A DNA stretch of 64,000 nucleotides from an uncultured bacterium (GCA_949297775.1 CASFTM010000004.1:62001-126000); one strand, 5' to 3'; shown: positions 33,717 through 41,653, counted from the stretch's first letter. Notes: generated by a model from the sequence alone, not told the origin. Numbers and translations: made by a program.

Positions 33717-35156
33717 ATGCATATGGACCCCGTATCAATGTCTTCTTTTGGAATGGCCGGGTTACTGTATCTTACCCTGCAAATACTCGTAACCGGGCAC
33801 ATCATCTGCCGCAAGGACGACGTAAAAAGTTCCTTCGGCTGGATCGGCCTGGTGTGGCTGGCCCCTTTGTTAGGAAGTATTTTTTATGTCATTTTTGGCA
33901 TTAACCGCATCCGCCGCAAAGCCTTGTCCCTGCGCAACAAAGGGCCGGACATCTTTACCATAACCGGCAAAACCGAAGAAGAAATCCAAAAAGAAATTCC
34001 ACGCCCCTTCCTGCAGCTCTTGCGCCTGGGATACAAAGTGCACCCCCAACGTTTTGCCTTGGGCAATTATGCCAAAGCCTACGTAAACGGCGACGAAGCC
34101 TACCCCGCTATGTGCAAGCTGATTGCCGGAGCAAAAAAAGAAGTATTAATGCAAAGCTACATTTTTAATAACGACCGCGCTGGCCAACTGTTTATAGACG
34201 CTTTTAAACAAGCAGTGCGCAACGGAGCCAAGGTGAAAGTGTTGGTGGACGGCGTGGGGCTGAATTATTCTAAACCGACGATCGCCGCCGCTTTAAAACG
34301 CCTCAAAGGGGTGGAGTTTGGCGTGTTTTTACCTTCCAAAAGTCCCGTCACGCTGCCGTTTGTAAATTTGCGCAACCACCGCAAAATTTTAATTGTAGAC
34401 GGCAAAGAAGCCGTCTTTGGCGGTATGAATGTGGCGGAAGGCAATTTGCTTCAAACAAACCCCAAAGAACCCATTGCCGACATTACTTTCTATGTGCGCG
34501 GGCCGGTGGTGGACCAAATGTCGCGCGTGTTTGAAGAGGATTGGATTTTTTCCGGCAAAAAACACTTCATTCCCGCTTCTTTCCGCGCAGACGGCCCTCT
34601 TCCCGGCAACATGCCCGCCCGTATTATTCCCGATGGGCCCGACGCCGATTACGGAAAGATAGAACAAATGATGCTGGGCGCTTTGTCCTGCGCGCAAAAA
34701 ACGGTGCAAATCGTTACACCGTATTTCCTGCCTGAAAATGAAATGCTGACCAGCCTGGAGCTGGCGGCTATGCGCGGGATTGAAGTGGAAATTATCCTCC
34801 CCTCCAAAAGCAATATTTTTGGTATGGACGGCGCCATGCGCGCCAACTTTGCCCGGCTGCTTAAAAAAGGCGTTAAAATTTACCGCACCCGTCCTCCGTT
34901 TGACCACAGCAAAATAATGTTGGTGGACGGCGCGTGGCTGTTTGTCGGCTCCGCCAACTGGGACGTGCGGAGTTTTAAACTAAATTTTGAATGCAACTTG
35001 GAGTGCATGGACACTGCCCTGGCCCAACAAGTAGCGCACGTTATCGCACACAAAAAGTCCAACGCCCGCACGGAACGGCTGGAGGACCATCACCACCCGC
35101 CGCTGTGGCGCACGCTGATAGACAATTCCCTGCGTCTGCTGACACCGTACTATTAA
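33717..35156 (+). CDS. cls: Cardiolipin synthase (phospholipase D family)
   Basis: 479 aa, the usual bacterial Cls length. Joins two phosphatidylglycerol molecules (or related lipids) into cardiolipin at the inner membrane. Two N-terminal membrane helices (about 10-30 and 40-62) with the PLDc_N pattern, then two HKD motifs: NHRKILIVDGKEAVFGGMN (about 220-238) and DHSKIMLVDGAWLFVGSANWD (in two parts, about 398-418). In both, Lys follows His by two residues as required for the phospholipase D mechanism. A downstream EEP-family gene starts 3 bp after its stop. Probably leaderless; a second ATG lies two codons in. Confidence 0.94.
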   Translation: MHMDPVSMSSFGMAGLLYLTLQILVTGHIICRKDDVKSSFGWIGLVWLAPLLGSIFYVIFGINRIRRKALSLRNKGPDIFTITGKTEEEIQKEIPRPFLQLLRLGYKVHPQRFALGNYAKAYVNGDEAYPAMCKLIAGAKKEVLMQSYIFNNDRAGQLFIDAFKQAVRNGAKVKVLVDGVGLNYSKPTIAAALKRLKGVEFGVFLPSKSPVTLPFVNLRNHRKILIVDGKEAVFGGMNVAEGNLLQTNPKEPIADITFYVRGPVVDQMSRVFEEDWIFSGKKHFIPASFRADGPLPGNMPARIIPDGPDADYGKIEQMMLGALSCAQKTVQIVTPYFLPENEMLTSLELAAMRGIEVEIILPSKSNIFGMDGAMRANFARLLKKGVKIYRTRPPFDHSKIMLVDGAWLFVGSANWDVRSFKLNFECNLECMDTALAQQVAHVIAHKKSNARTERLEDHHHPPLWRTLIDNSLRLLTPYY

Positions 35157-35158
35157 CT

Positions 35159-35905
35159 ATGTTTTACAAACAACCCAAGCCGCAGGATATTTTAACCGAA
35201 CACGGACGCGCCACCCAAGAAGCGCTGCCGCCGCGGTTTACGGTGAGTGTTTGGAATTGGCAAAAATGCAAACAGAAAACCTGGGAGGAAGAATTCCAGC
35301 AAATCTCCCTCGCGGCCGATTTGTTTCTAGCACAGGAAGTACACCGCACCAAAGCCGTCCAAACCGTTATGGACGCCGCCCCCTATCATTGGACGGGCGC
35401 GGTAAGCTTTTTTTCGCTCAAAGGAAAAAACCCCATTGGGGTGGCTACCGGATGCACAGCCAGGCCCCTAGAGTTCTCCTTCGCCGCCGCCCCCTGCGAG
35501 CCCGTACTGCGCGTGCCCAAAATGACGCTGGGCACGTTATTTCCCGTACAAAACGCCAGCCGCCCGCTTCTGGTTATTAATATCCACGCCATTAATTTTA
35601 CCGGGCTAAAACCTTTCGCCCAAAACCTGTGCCGCGCCAGCGAATTATTGCGGGATTTTAACGGACCCGTTTTGTTGGGCGGCGATTTTAACGCCTGGAG
35701 TTTACCCCGCCGCCACCTGCTGCAGCATATGGCAAAATCCGCCGGACTTACGGAAGTGGTTTTTGACCCCGACTGCCGTTCCCGTTTTTTAGGCCGCCCG
35801 GTGGACTATCTGTTCGTCCGCGGACTGCGCGTACTGGATGCCGGCGTACGTGTTACCCGGGGTTCGGACCATAACCCTTTGCTGGCGCGGCTGGAAGTTT
35901 TGTAA
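35159..35905 (+). CDS. Endonuclease/exonuclease/phosphatase (EEP) family protein
   Basis: 248 aa from the ATG 35159, just after the cls stop; the longest frame runs back into cls but is not credible. Typical DNase I-like fold marks: FTVSVWNWQK, LAQEVHR (catalytic Glu, about 58), INIHAINF, LLGGDFNAW (about 175-183, catalytic Asp and Asn), PVDYLFVRG and GSDHNPLLA (about 235-243, catalytic Asp-His). Similar to YafD-type proteins. There is no signal peptide, so it acts in the cytoplasm on a phosphodiester or phosphoester that is unknown. Coupling to cls suggests, but does not show, a phospholipid link. Confidence 0.85.
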   Translation: MFYKQPKPQDILTEHGRATQEALPPRFTVSVWNWQKCKQKTWEEEFQQISLAADLFLAQEVHRTKAVQTVMDAAPYHWTGAVSFFSLKGKNPIGVATGCTARPLEFSFAAAPCEPVLRVPKMTLGTLFPVQNASRPLLVINIHAINFTGLKPFAQNLCRASELLRDFNGPVLLGGDFNAWSLPRRHLLQHMAKSAGLTEVVFDPDCRSRFLGRPVDYLFVRGLRVLDAGVRVTRGSDHNPLLARLEVL

Positions 35906-35929
35906 GGGCTCCGGGCCTTCTCCCCAATA

Positions 35930-35938
35930 TGGTAAAAT
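35930..35938 (+). promoter_or_regulatory. Extended -10 of the hydrogenase gene
   Basis: TGGTAAAAT ends 10 nt before the ATG at 35949. The predicted leader is only about 4 nt, and no ribosome site is seen. Confidence 0.6.
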
Positions 35939-35948
35939 ATAAGTAATT

Positions 35949-37415
35949 ATGAACACATCAGACAATAAAGCCGTTTACTTTAAACGCGAAGCTCTCAAAA
36001 GAGTCGTAGACGCTTTTGACAAAGGCACGCTGGAAAAAAACGCGTACCGGATTCCCTTTGAAGTGATTCCCCCGGATTCCAAATCCGCGGTGCGCTGCTG
36101 TATTTATAAAGAACGGGCCGTATTCCGCGCCCGCACGCTGGCGGCAATGGGCTGCAGCGTGGAAAAAGACGATGAAGCCACTTCTTTAAACGACTACGCC
36201 AAGGAAGCCCTCCTGCGCAAGGCCGTGCCGGAAGTACCGCTGACCGTTATGGACATCGCCTGCAAGGGCTGCGTCAAAGCGCGCCATATCGTCACGGAAG
36301 CCTGCCAGGGCTGTTTGGCGCGTCCGTGCCAGCAGGCGTGCAAATTTGGGGCCATTTCATTTTCCGAAGGACGCTCCCACATTGACCCGGACAAATGCAA
36401 AAACTGCGGGCAGTGCAAGGCCGTCTGCCCCTACAACGCCATTACCTATGTGCCCGTCCCGTGCGAACAATCCTGCCCGGTGGACGCTATCCATAAAGGC
36501 GAAAACGGCTTTGCTGAAATTGATTTTGACAAATGCATTTCCTGCGGGCATTGTATGGACGCCTGCCCGTTTGGCGCCATTATGGAACGCAGCCAGCTGA
36601 TTGACATTTTAAGCCAGATGAAAAGCAGCAACAAGGTCTGTGCGATGATTGCTCCGTCCATCGTGGGGCAGTTTAACTGCACGCTCCCGCAGCTGATTAC
36701 CGCTATTAAAAAAGCCGGTTTTGACAAAGTAACCGAAGTCGCCGAAGGGGCCGACATCACCACCGCCAACGAAGCGCGCGAGCTGGTGGAACGGCTGGAA
36801 AACGGCGCCCGGTTTATGACCACTTCCTGCTGCGCGGCGTGGATTCAGGCCGTCAAAAAACACCTGCCGGCGCTGAAAGAATTTGTTTCCCACACCAAAA
36901 CCCCCGCCGCCTACACCGCGGAAATTGAAAAGAAAAATGGCTTTGTTACCGTATTTGTCGGGCCGTGCGTATCCAAACGCGTGGAAGGCAAAGAAGACCC
37001 CAATATTGACTTTGTAATGACCTACGAAGAACTCGGCGCCATGTTGGACGCCAAAGGCATCAACCCGGCCCAGTGCGAAGAAACCCCGCTGGACCCCAAA
37101 ATCTCCGGCGAGGCGCGCTACTACGGCGTGACCGGCGGCGTAGCCCAAGCGGTGGAAAATGCCATCGCCGGCAAACGTCCGTTCAAAAAAATGGCTGTTA
37201 ACGGCTTAGACAAAAAGACGATGATGCTGTTAAACGCGTACGCCAAAGGCGCGGGCGACTTCCAGCTGTTGGAAGTAATGAGCTGCAAGGGCGGCTGCAT
37301 CGGCGGGCCGTGCACGCTGCAAAAACAGGCACAGGTCATTAAGCCGATTAAAGACCTCGTTGCCCAAAGCCCCAAAGTGCCCTGTGCGCTAGACAAAAAG
37401 AAAGAAACCAAGTAA
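35949..37415 (+). CDS. [FeFe]-hydrogenase, group B-like, with N-terminal ferredoxin domains
   Basis: 488 aa. Residues about 95-215 have at least three clusters of Cys: CKGC and CQGC..PCQQAC, then CKNCGQCKAVC, then CISCGHCMDAC (4Fe-4S ferredoxin type). The C-terminal H-cluster domain has all three signatures in variant form: TTSCCAAW (about 295), VFVGPCVSKRVEG (about 340) and EVMSCKGGCIGGPC (about 440-453). The Cys after TSC and the GPC ending are what I know from group B enzymes of strict anaerobes rather than group A (TSCSPGW, GGGQP). Presumably cytoplasmic, catalysing H2 evolution or uptake, or sensing. Partner and maturases are outside the window. Confidence 0.88.
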   Translation: MNTSDNKAVYFKREALKRVVDAFDKGTLEKNAYRIPFEVIPPDSKSAVRCCIYKERAVFRARTLAAMGCSVEKDDEATSLNDYAKEALLRKAVPEVPLTVMDIACKGCVKARHIVTEACQGCLARPCQQACKFGAISFSEGRSHIDPDKCKNCGQCKAVCPYNAITYVPVPCEQSCPVDAIHKGENGFAEIDFDKCISCGHCMDACPFGAIMERSQLIDILSQMKSSNKVCAMIAPSIVGQFNCTLPQLITAIKKAGFDKVTEVAEGADITTANEARELVERLENGARFMTTSCCAAWIQAVKKHLPALKEFVSHTKTPAAYTAEIEKKNGFVTVFVGPCVSKRVEGKEDPNIDFVMTYEELGAMLDAKGINPAQCEETPLDPKISGEARYYGVTGGVAQAVENAIAGKRPFKKMAVNGLDKKTMMLLNAYAKGAGDFQLLEVMSCKGGCIGGPCTLQKQAQVIKPIKDLVAQSPKVPCALDKKKETK

Positions 37416-37430
37416 GATGTTTTTAGTAAT

Positions 37431-37460
37431 AAAACCCCCGCTCTTTAGAGCGGGGGTTTT
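37431..37460. terminator. Bidirectional terminator between hydrogenase and pilin genes
   Basis: AAAACCCCCGCTCT / AGAGCGGGGGTTTT, 14-bp stem with a 2-nt centre. The two genes converge on it. Confidence 0.9.
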
Positions 37461-37472
37461 AGATGCCCTTTT

Positions 37473-38033
37473 TTACATCGGATAAGTGCACTTGCTAGCC
37501 CAGCCGCCATGCATCGTTCCTTCGCTGGGGACATGCATTACCTTCTTGCAAAAACCGCCCCGGCACTGCCAATTTTCCACGCAATATAATTGATTCGTTT
37601 TCAATTGTTGGTTATTACTCATCTCCGTTAAAAAATAATAGAATCCATTATTTTGGTATTTCCCATCTAGCCGAGTAATGCCAATATGTTGCCCAACCCC
37701 CGCCGAACCAACTGCCGTTTGTGAAAGAACTAATTTCCAGGTACCGTTCGTACGTATTTTTGTACTGGTTTTTTCCCAAGGGATATCCACATCTAAATCT
37801 GTAAATTCTTTTGCATAGGTGCCGTTTGCCAAATAGTAGGCCTGTTGCGCTTGTATAACGGCTTTCATTGCCGTCAATGCTTCTGCGGTGCGGGCTTTTT
37901 CTACCGTTTTTTGATATTGCGGCAAGGCTACCGCCGCCAAAATACCGATAATTAAAACGACTACTAACAGCTCTATTAGCGTAAATCCGGCGTTTTTCCC
38001 CGCCGGAAGGAGTTTTTGATAAATTTTGCTCAT
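37473..38033 (-). CDS. Type IV prepilin (major-pilin-like)
   Basis: 186 aa from the ATG 38033; a TTG two codons upstream is less likely. The signal NAGFTLIELLVVV (cleavage after Gly) is preceded by a 16-residue basic leader. Mature helix continues IGILAAVALPQYQKTVEK, followed by MKAVIQAQQAYYLANGTY, the typical alpha-1 C-terminal stretch of pilins in this group, and a C-terminal disulfide loop (CVENWQCRGGFC). No ribosome site. The start codon lies in the loop of the 16-bp hairpin at 38013-38052. Ends at the shared terminator. It may be the main pilin of this set. Confidence 0.92.
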   Translation of the reverse strand: MSKIYQKLLPAGKNAGFTLIELLVVVLIIGILAAVALPQYQKTVEKARTAEALTAMKAVIQAQQAYYLANGTYAKEFTDLDVDIPWEKTSTKIRTNGTWKLVLSQTAVGSAGVGQHIGITRLDGKYQNNGFYYFLTEMSNNQQLKTNQLYCVENWQCRGGFCKKVMHVPSEGTMHGGWASKCTYPM

Positions 38034-38052
38034 ACGCAAAATTTATCAAAAA
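38013..38052 (-). promoter_or_regulatory. 16-bp perfect inverted repeat around the pilin start codon
   Basis: Arms 38013-38028 and 38037-38052 (TTTTTGATAAATTTTG and its complement) with an 8-nt loop that contains the ATG (38031-38033). In the mRNA the start codon would be exposed in a hairpin loop or blocked by it. No Shine-Dalgarno is present. Confidence 0.65.
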
Positions 38053-38070
38053 AAAAAAACGAGTCAAGGG

Positions 38071-38155
38071 CCAGAGGCTGGCCTCCCCTCTCTTTACCCG
38101 TCAACACGACTAGAGAAGCCACACTGTTTGTGCAAAGTCGCGCTTACGCAACAGT
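38071..38155 (+). repeat. Approximately 85-bp dispersed repeat, copy 1
   Basis: Begins CCAGAGGCTGGCCTCCCCTC, with internal landmarks ACCCG, CACGA, AGCCACACTGTTT and TCGCGC. Shared with the copies at 38156, 38476, 56893 and 56969. Confidence 0.75.
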
Positions 38156-38245
38156 CCAGAGCCTGGGCCCCCTTCTCTATGCCCGTTAGCGCGATTAATT
38201 GAGTCACACTGTTCCCGCAATGTCGCGCTGTTTCAAAAAGGAAGC
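38156..38245 (+). repeat. Approximately 85-bp dispersed repeat, copy 2
   Basis: Begins CCAGAGCCTGGG; landmarks CTCTATGCCCGTTAGCGCGA, CACACTGTT and TGTCGCGCTGTTTC. Continues into AAAAAGGAAGCCGTTTCCG, also found before the second hairpin at 56668. Confidence 0.75.
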
Positions 38246-38259
38246 CGTTTCCGCTTATG

Positions 38260-38308
38260 CCGTTGCCGTTGCCGTTGCCGTGGTCGTGGTTGTTGCCGTT
38301 GTCGTTGA
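38260..38308 (+). repeat. Short tandem repeat of GTTGCC-like hexamers
   Basis: About eight units of GTTGCC, GTGGTC and GTTGTC in a row. The second island has only a remnant (GCTGTTGCC, about 56716). Confidence 0.75.
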
Positions 38309-38435
38309 ACCGCCCCTTTTGTCCCGTCTACAAAAAGCCTTCCAAGCGGAAAAGAAATTTTATTGTTTGAGTGCGGGGCACCCGCACGAGTTATAAAATT
38401 TCCCGCTTGGAAGTGATTTTTGTGGGACCCTGGGG
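38309..38435 (+). repeat. Long three-part hairpin element, copy 1
   Basis: After CGCCCCTTTTGTCCCG, an outer stem 38339-38349 / 38403-38413 (11 bp), a middle stem 38354-38363 / 38393-38402 (10 bp) and an apical stem GTGCGGG / CCCGCAC (38371-38377 / 38381-38387). Followed by GTGATTTTTGTGGG. Related copy at 56728 with compensating changes. Confidence 0.8.
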
Positions 38436-38447
38436 CGGGCGCTTTTT

Positions 38448-38475
38448 GGTACTTTTTCCCGCCGGAAAAAGTACC
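38448..38475. repeat. 12-bp inverted repeat
   Basis: GGTACTTTTTCC, 4 nt, GGAAAAAGTACC, between the hairpin element and repeat copy 3. Not present in the second island. Confidence 0.8.
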
Positions 38476-38566
38476 CCAGAGGCTGGCCTCCCGGCTCTAT
38501 ACCCGCTGACACGATTAGTGGGGCCACACTGTTTCCGATATCTCGCACTCTTTCGGAACGGCCGTC
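38476..38566 (+). repeat. Approximately 85-bp dispersed repeat, copy 3
   Basis: Begins CCAGAGGCTGGCCTCCCGGC; landmarks CTCTATACCCGCTGACACGA, GGCCACACTGTTTCCGATAT and CTCGCACT. Confidence 0.75.
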
Positions 38567-38614
38567 CAACCCGCGAGGCAAAAGGTGGAACTTCCCTTTC
38601 TGCGGATTCCCCTA

Positions 38615-38648
38615 TAAAAAGCTTCCCCCGCTGGTTATACGGGGGAAG
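38615..38648 (-). terminator. Terminator of deoB
   Basis: On the minus strand CTTCCCCCG / CGGGGGAAG with a 9-nt loop, then CTTTTTATAG. Confidence 0.85.
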
Positions 38649-38689
38649 ATTCAAAAGGCAGTCCGGGGCAGAGGAAACGCCCCAAAGAC

Positions 38690-39898
38690 TCAGTCGTTTA
38701 AAAAGCTTTTGCCGTATTTAAGCGGAGGCAGTTTAAAAAAGTCTGCCAGCGTTTGGCCTAAATCGGCATACGAATCGCGTCCGCCCAGCGCTTTTGCCGT
38801 AACGCCGGGGCCAAACATAATAACGGGCACGTGTTCGCGCGTGTGGTCCGTCCCTTTGTAGGTCGGGTCGCAGCCGTGGTCAGCCGTGATAAACGCAATA
38901 TCGCCTTCCCGCATTTGGGCAGCCAATTCTGGCAGGCGCGCGTCAAAATATTCCAAGCCTTGGGCATAGCCTTCCACATCGCGGCGGTGGCCCCACGTCA
39001 TATCAAAATCTACAAAATTGGTAAACACCAGGCTAAAGTCCGGCGCGGCGGCGGCCTGGGCCAGCGTTACATTCCACAATTCTTCCAGGCCCGACGCTTT
39101 TACCGCCTGCGTAATGCCCTGCTTGGCAAAAATATCCGAAATTTTACCGACGGAAATTACCGCTCCGCCCGCTTCTTTTATTTCGTCCAATACGGTTTTC
39201 ATCGGTGGTTTGACGGAATAATCGTGGCGGTTTTTGGTGCGTTTAAATTCGCCCTTCTTTTCACCTTCAAACGGGCGGGCAATCACGCGGGCAATGTTGT
39301 AAGGCGCCACGTGTTTAAAGGCAATTTCACACACCTTATACAGACGGTCCAAACCAAAGTATTTTTCGTGTGCGGCAATTTGAAATACGCTGTCCGCCGA
39401 AGTGTAGCAAATGGGCTTGCCGGTTTTGATGTGTTCTTCGCCCAGTTCGTCAATAATCACGGTGCCGGAGGCGGCTTTATTGCCCAAAATGCCGGGCAGG
39501 CCGGCCTCGGTGCAAATTTTTTCAATCAGTTCCGGCGGGAAAGAAGGATAATCCGGCTTAAAATACCCCCATTCAAACTCCACCGGAGAGCCTGCCATTT
39601 CCCAATGGCCGGAAGAAGTATCTTTGCCGTGGCTGATTTCGCGCATAAAGCCGTATTTGGAAGGCATATGAACGGAAGCCCCGTCCTGCGGGCCGGCCAG
39701 CGGCATCTTGCCGCAGGAAGCCTGCGCGGCTTTCAGCAGGCCAAGCGCCGCCAAATTGGGTATTTTCAACCCGCCCCGCACGGCGGCAATATGCCCCAGG
39801 GTATTGGCGCCTTCGTCACCAAAGCGGGCGGCGTCTTCGGCTCCGCCCAGTCCAAAAGAATCCATCATCAAAATTACGGCGCGTCCTTTTTTAGTCAT
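38690..39898 (-). CDS. deoB: Phosphopentomutase
   Basis: 402 aa. Interconverts ribose 1- and 5-phosphate (and the deoxy forms) in nucleoside salvage; cytoplasmic, Mn-dependent, alkaline phosphatase superfamily. [29 protein letters not shown] (split at about 10-38) holds the first metal Asp and the Thr that is phosphorylated; SGHWEMAG (about 96-103), [14 protein letters not shown] (about 293-306) and [20 protein letters not shown] (about 332-351) hold the remaining ligands. GGGAGGA precedes the ATG. Single-gene unit with promoter TATAAT and a terminator. Confidence 0.96.
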   Translation of the reverse strand: MTKKGRAVILMMDSFGLGGAEDAARFGDEGANTLGHIAAVRGGLKIPNLAALGLLKAAQASCGKMPLAGPQDGASVHMPSKYGFMREISHGKDTSSGHWEMAGSPVEFEWGYFKPDYPSFPPELIEKICTEAGLPGILGNKAASGTVIIDELGEEHIKTGKPICYTSADSVFQIAAHEKYFGLDRLYKVCEIAFKHVAPYNIARVIARPFEGEKKGEFKRTKNRHDYSVKPPMKTVLDEIKEAGGAVISVGKISDIFAKQGITQAVKASGLEELWNVTLAQAAAAPDFSLVFTNFVDFDMTWGHRRDVEGYAQGLEYFDARLPELAAQMREGDIAFITADHGCDPTYKGTDHTREHVPVIMFGPGVTAKALGGRDSYADLGQTLADFFKLPPLKYGKSFLND

Positions 39899-40013
39899 AA
39901 ATCCTCCCGGCTTTTCTTTTATTATACCCCAATTTTAGGTGATTGCGTCTAGTCCGTTTTCCACACCAAAAACGGCAGATAAATGTGATATGATATATCC
40001 ACAAGGGGGATTT

Positions 40014-40544
40014 ATGAAACAAGCCTATTTAAATATGCGTAATTTTTGGCTGGACGTAAAAAATTTGGAAAACCGCAAAGGCGTCATAGAAATCGGGCCA
40101 GATAAAATTTCCGTCGCCGGTATTGAAATGGCCCTGCCGGACGGTGCCGAAATAAAACATTTATTTTTGGCCACTAACTCGCTGGGGGACAGCAGCCTGT
40201 ATTTTGAAAACAACAGCAAAAGCGGCTTAGGCGGCGTGATTGGCGGGCACGGACACGAAGCCCTGCAGGAAGCCGCCGCGCGGATGTTGGCGCACGCCAG
40301 CAAACTAACCGGCGAGATGACCTCCGTCAAAGCGGGCGGAGAACTGCCTCCCCCCTCATCGCCCGAAATGGTGCGGCTGTTTGCCGTATCCAAAGAAAAA
40401 CTGTTCTATACCGAACTGCCCGAGGCGCTCCTGCGCAACCCGGAGAATAATTTTTATCCGTTCTTTGCCTATTCCCAACAAACGTTGGGACTGTTTAAAA
40501 AACAACAGGAGGACGCTTCCCAACCGCCGCAGGCGCATTCGTAA
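40014..40544 (+). CDS. Conserved-looking cytoplasmic protein of unknown function
   Basis: 176 aa from the ATG 40014 (AAGGGGGA 3 nt upstream); the frame extends further up but without a ribosome site. No signal peptide or membrane segment. Central features are KHLFLATNSLGDSSLYF and a Gly/His stretch GLGGVIGGHGHEAL (about 77-90), which could bind a metal or phosphate but matches no family I know. The C-terminus is Gln/Pro-rich. It has its own terminator (40553-40582). Confidence 0.7.
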   Translation: MKQAYLNMRNFWLDVKNLENRKGVIEIGPDKISVAGIEMALPDGAEIKHLFLATNSLGDSSLYFENNSKSGLGGVIGGHGHEALQEAAARMLAHASKLTGEMTSVKAGGELPPPSSPEMVRLFAVSKEKLFYTELPEALLRNPENNFYPFFAYSQQTLGLFKKQQEDASQPPQAHS

Positions 40545-40552
40545 TTTAACGC

Positions 40553-40582
40553 AAAAATCCCCGGCACCGCCGGGGATTTTTT
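40553..40582 (+). terminator. Terminator
   Basis: AAAAATCCCCGGC / GCCGGGGATTTTT with a 3-nt loop, ending in Ts. Confidence 0.88.
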
Positions 40583-40599
40583 ATGCAAACGGGTTGGAA

Positions 40600-41529
40600 T
40601 TAGCAATTTATCTTTTCGTCTATAATATACAGCGGACGCTGTTTCACTTCCGTAAATACGCGGCTTAAATATTCGCCAATCACCCCCAGCGAAATAAGCT
40701 GCACCCCGCTAAAAAACAAAACCGCCACCATCAAAGACGCATAACCGCTGACCGGGTTCCCATACAAAATTTTCTTAGCCGCCACCCACAGCGCGTACAC
40801 AAAAGCAAAGCCGGACACCGCAAACCCGCAATAGGTCCACAGCCTAAGCGGCAGCGTGCTGGAAGCCGTCAGCCCTTCCAACGCAAAATTCCACAACTGC
40901 CAATACGTCCATTTGCTCTTGCCGGCGCGGCGTTTTTGCCGGGAAAACGGAACCCCGGCGGCACGAAAGCCCACCCAGTTAAAAAGCCCCTTCATAAACC
41001 GTTCCCGTTCCGGCAGGCTGAGCACCGCCTGCACGGCCCGGCGGCTTAGCAGGCGGCAATCGCCCGTATTTTCGGGCAGCGGGCGGGAAGCCAACGCGTT
41101 GTAGCATTTATAAAATCCGCGCGCCGTCAGGCGTTTTAACCAGGAATCTTTCGTCCGGTCCGCCCGAACCCCGTACACGATATCAAATCCTTCTTGATAT
41201 TTTTGCAAAAAGGCGGGGATTAACTCCGGCGGGTCCTGCAAATCCGCGTCCAAAACGATAACCGCCTCCGCCCCGGCCGCTTCCGCCAGGCCGGCGCTTA
41301 AAGCGGCTTCCTTGCCAAAATTGCGCGAAAGAGAAATAATTTTAACGTTTTTATGTTCCTGCGCCAGGCTTTTTAGCTGTAAAAGGGTGCTGTCGGTGCT
41401 GCCGTCATTTACAAAAATATATTCAAAGGTATGCTCCGGCAATCCGCACAAAACCGCCTGGGTTTCTTCCCATAAAAAAGGCAGGGTTTCCGCTTCATTA
41501 TAAACGGGTATCAGGAGGGCTGTTTTCAT
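40600..41529 (-). CDS. Polyprenyl-phosphate glycosyltransferase (GtrB/ArnC type)
   Basis: 309 aa. GT-A domain: LLIPVYNEAETLPFL (about 5-19), FVNDGSTDSTL (about 40-50), AVIVLDADLQDPPELI (about 90-105, DxD), DIVYGVRADR, NTGDCRLLSRRAVQAV (about 153-168) and FMKGLFNWVGF. Two C-terminal membrane helices (about 230-252 and 265-287). This matches enzymes that load a sugar from a nucleotide onto undecaprenyl phosphate. The sugar is unknown. AAGGA precedes the ATG, and the promoter has TATAAT. It is not next to other polysaccharide genes. Confidence 0.9.
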   Translation of the reverse strand: MKTALLIPVYNEAETLPFLWEETQAVLCGLPEHTFEYIFVNDGSTDSTLLQLKSLAQEHKNVKIISLSRNFGKEAALSAGLAEAAGAEAVIVLDADLQDPPELIPAFLQKYQEGFDIVYGVRADRTKDSWLKRLTARGFYKCYNALASRPLPENTGDCRLLSRRAVQAVLSLPERERFMKGLFNWVGFRAAGVPFSRQKRRAGKSKWTYWQLWNFALEGLTASSTLPLRLWTYCGFAVSGFAFVYALWVAAKKILYGNPVSGYASLMVAVLFFSGVQLISLGVIGEYLSRVFTEVKQRPLYIIDEKINC

Positions 41530-41644
41530 AAAAGGTCCTTATTAGGGATTATAGTATTTTTGATGCCGCAAAGCTGTTCTTTTTGGAAAGGCACACCCTC
41601 AGAAAAACTCACCCGTAAATTTGCCTGGTTTCCAGGCGGATAAA

Positions 41645-41653
41645 TGCTATAAT
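41645..41653 (+). promoter_or_regulatory. Extended -10 promoter of the EAL gene
   Basis: TGCTATAAT. A TTGCCT 21 bp upstream (41621-41626) is too far for a classical -35. Its position excludes starts before about 41660. Confidence 0.6.

Noticed and set aside
38071-38566. Possible CRISPR array
   Set aside because: Repeat units are about 85 bp, diverged, unevenly spaced, and no cas gene is near.
38360-38654. Minus-strand frames sharing PTKITSKR with one at 56695-56922
   Set aside because: The shared peptide comes from the repeated hairpin DNA (TGATTTTTGTGGG region), not from a conserved protein.
38831-39952. 373-codon plus-strand frame
   Set aside because: Antisense of deoB, which has clear family motifs.
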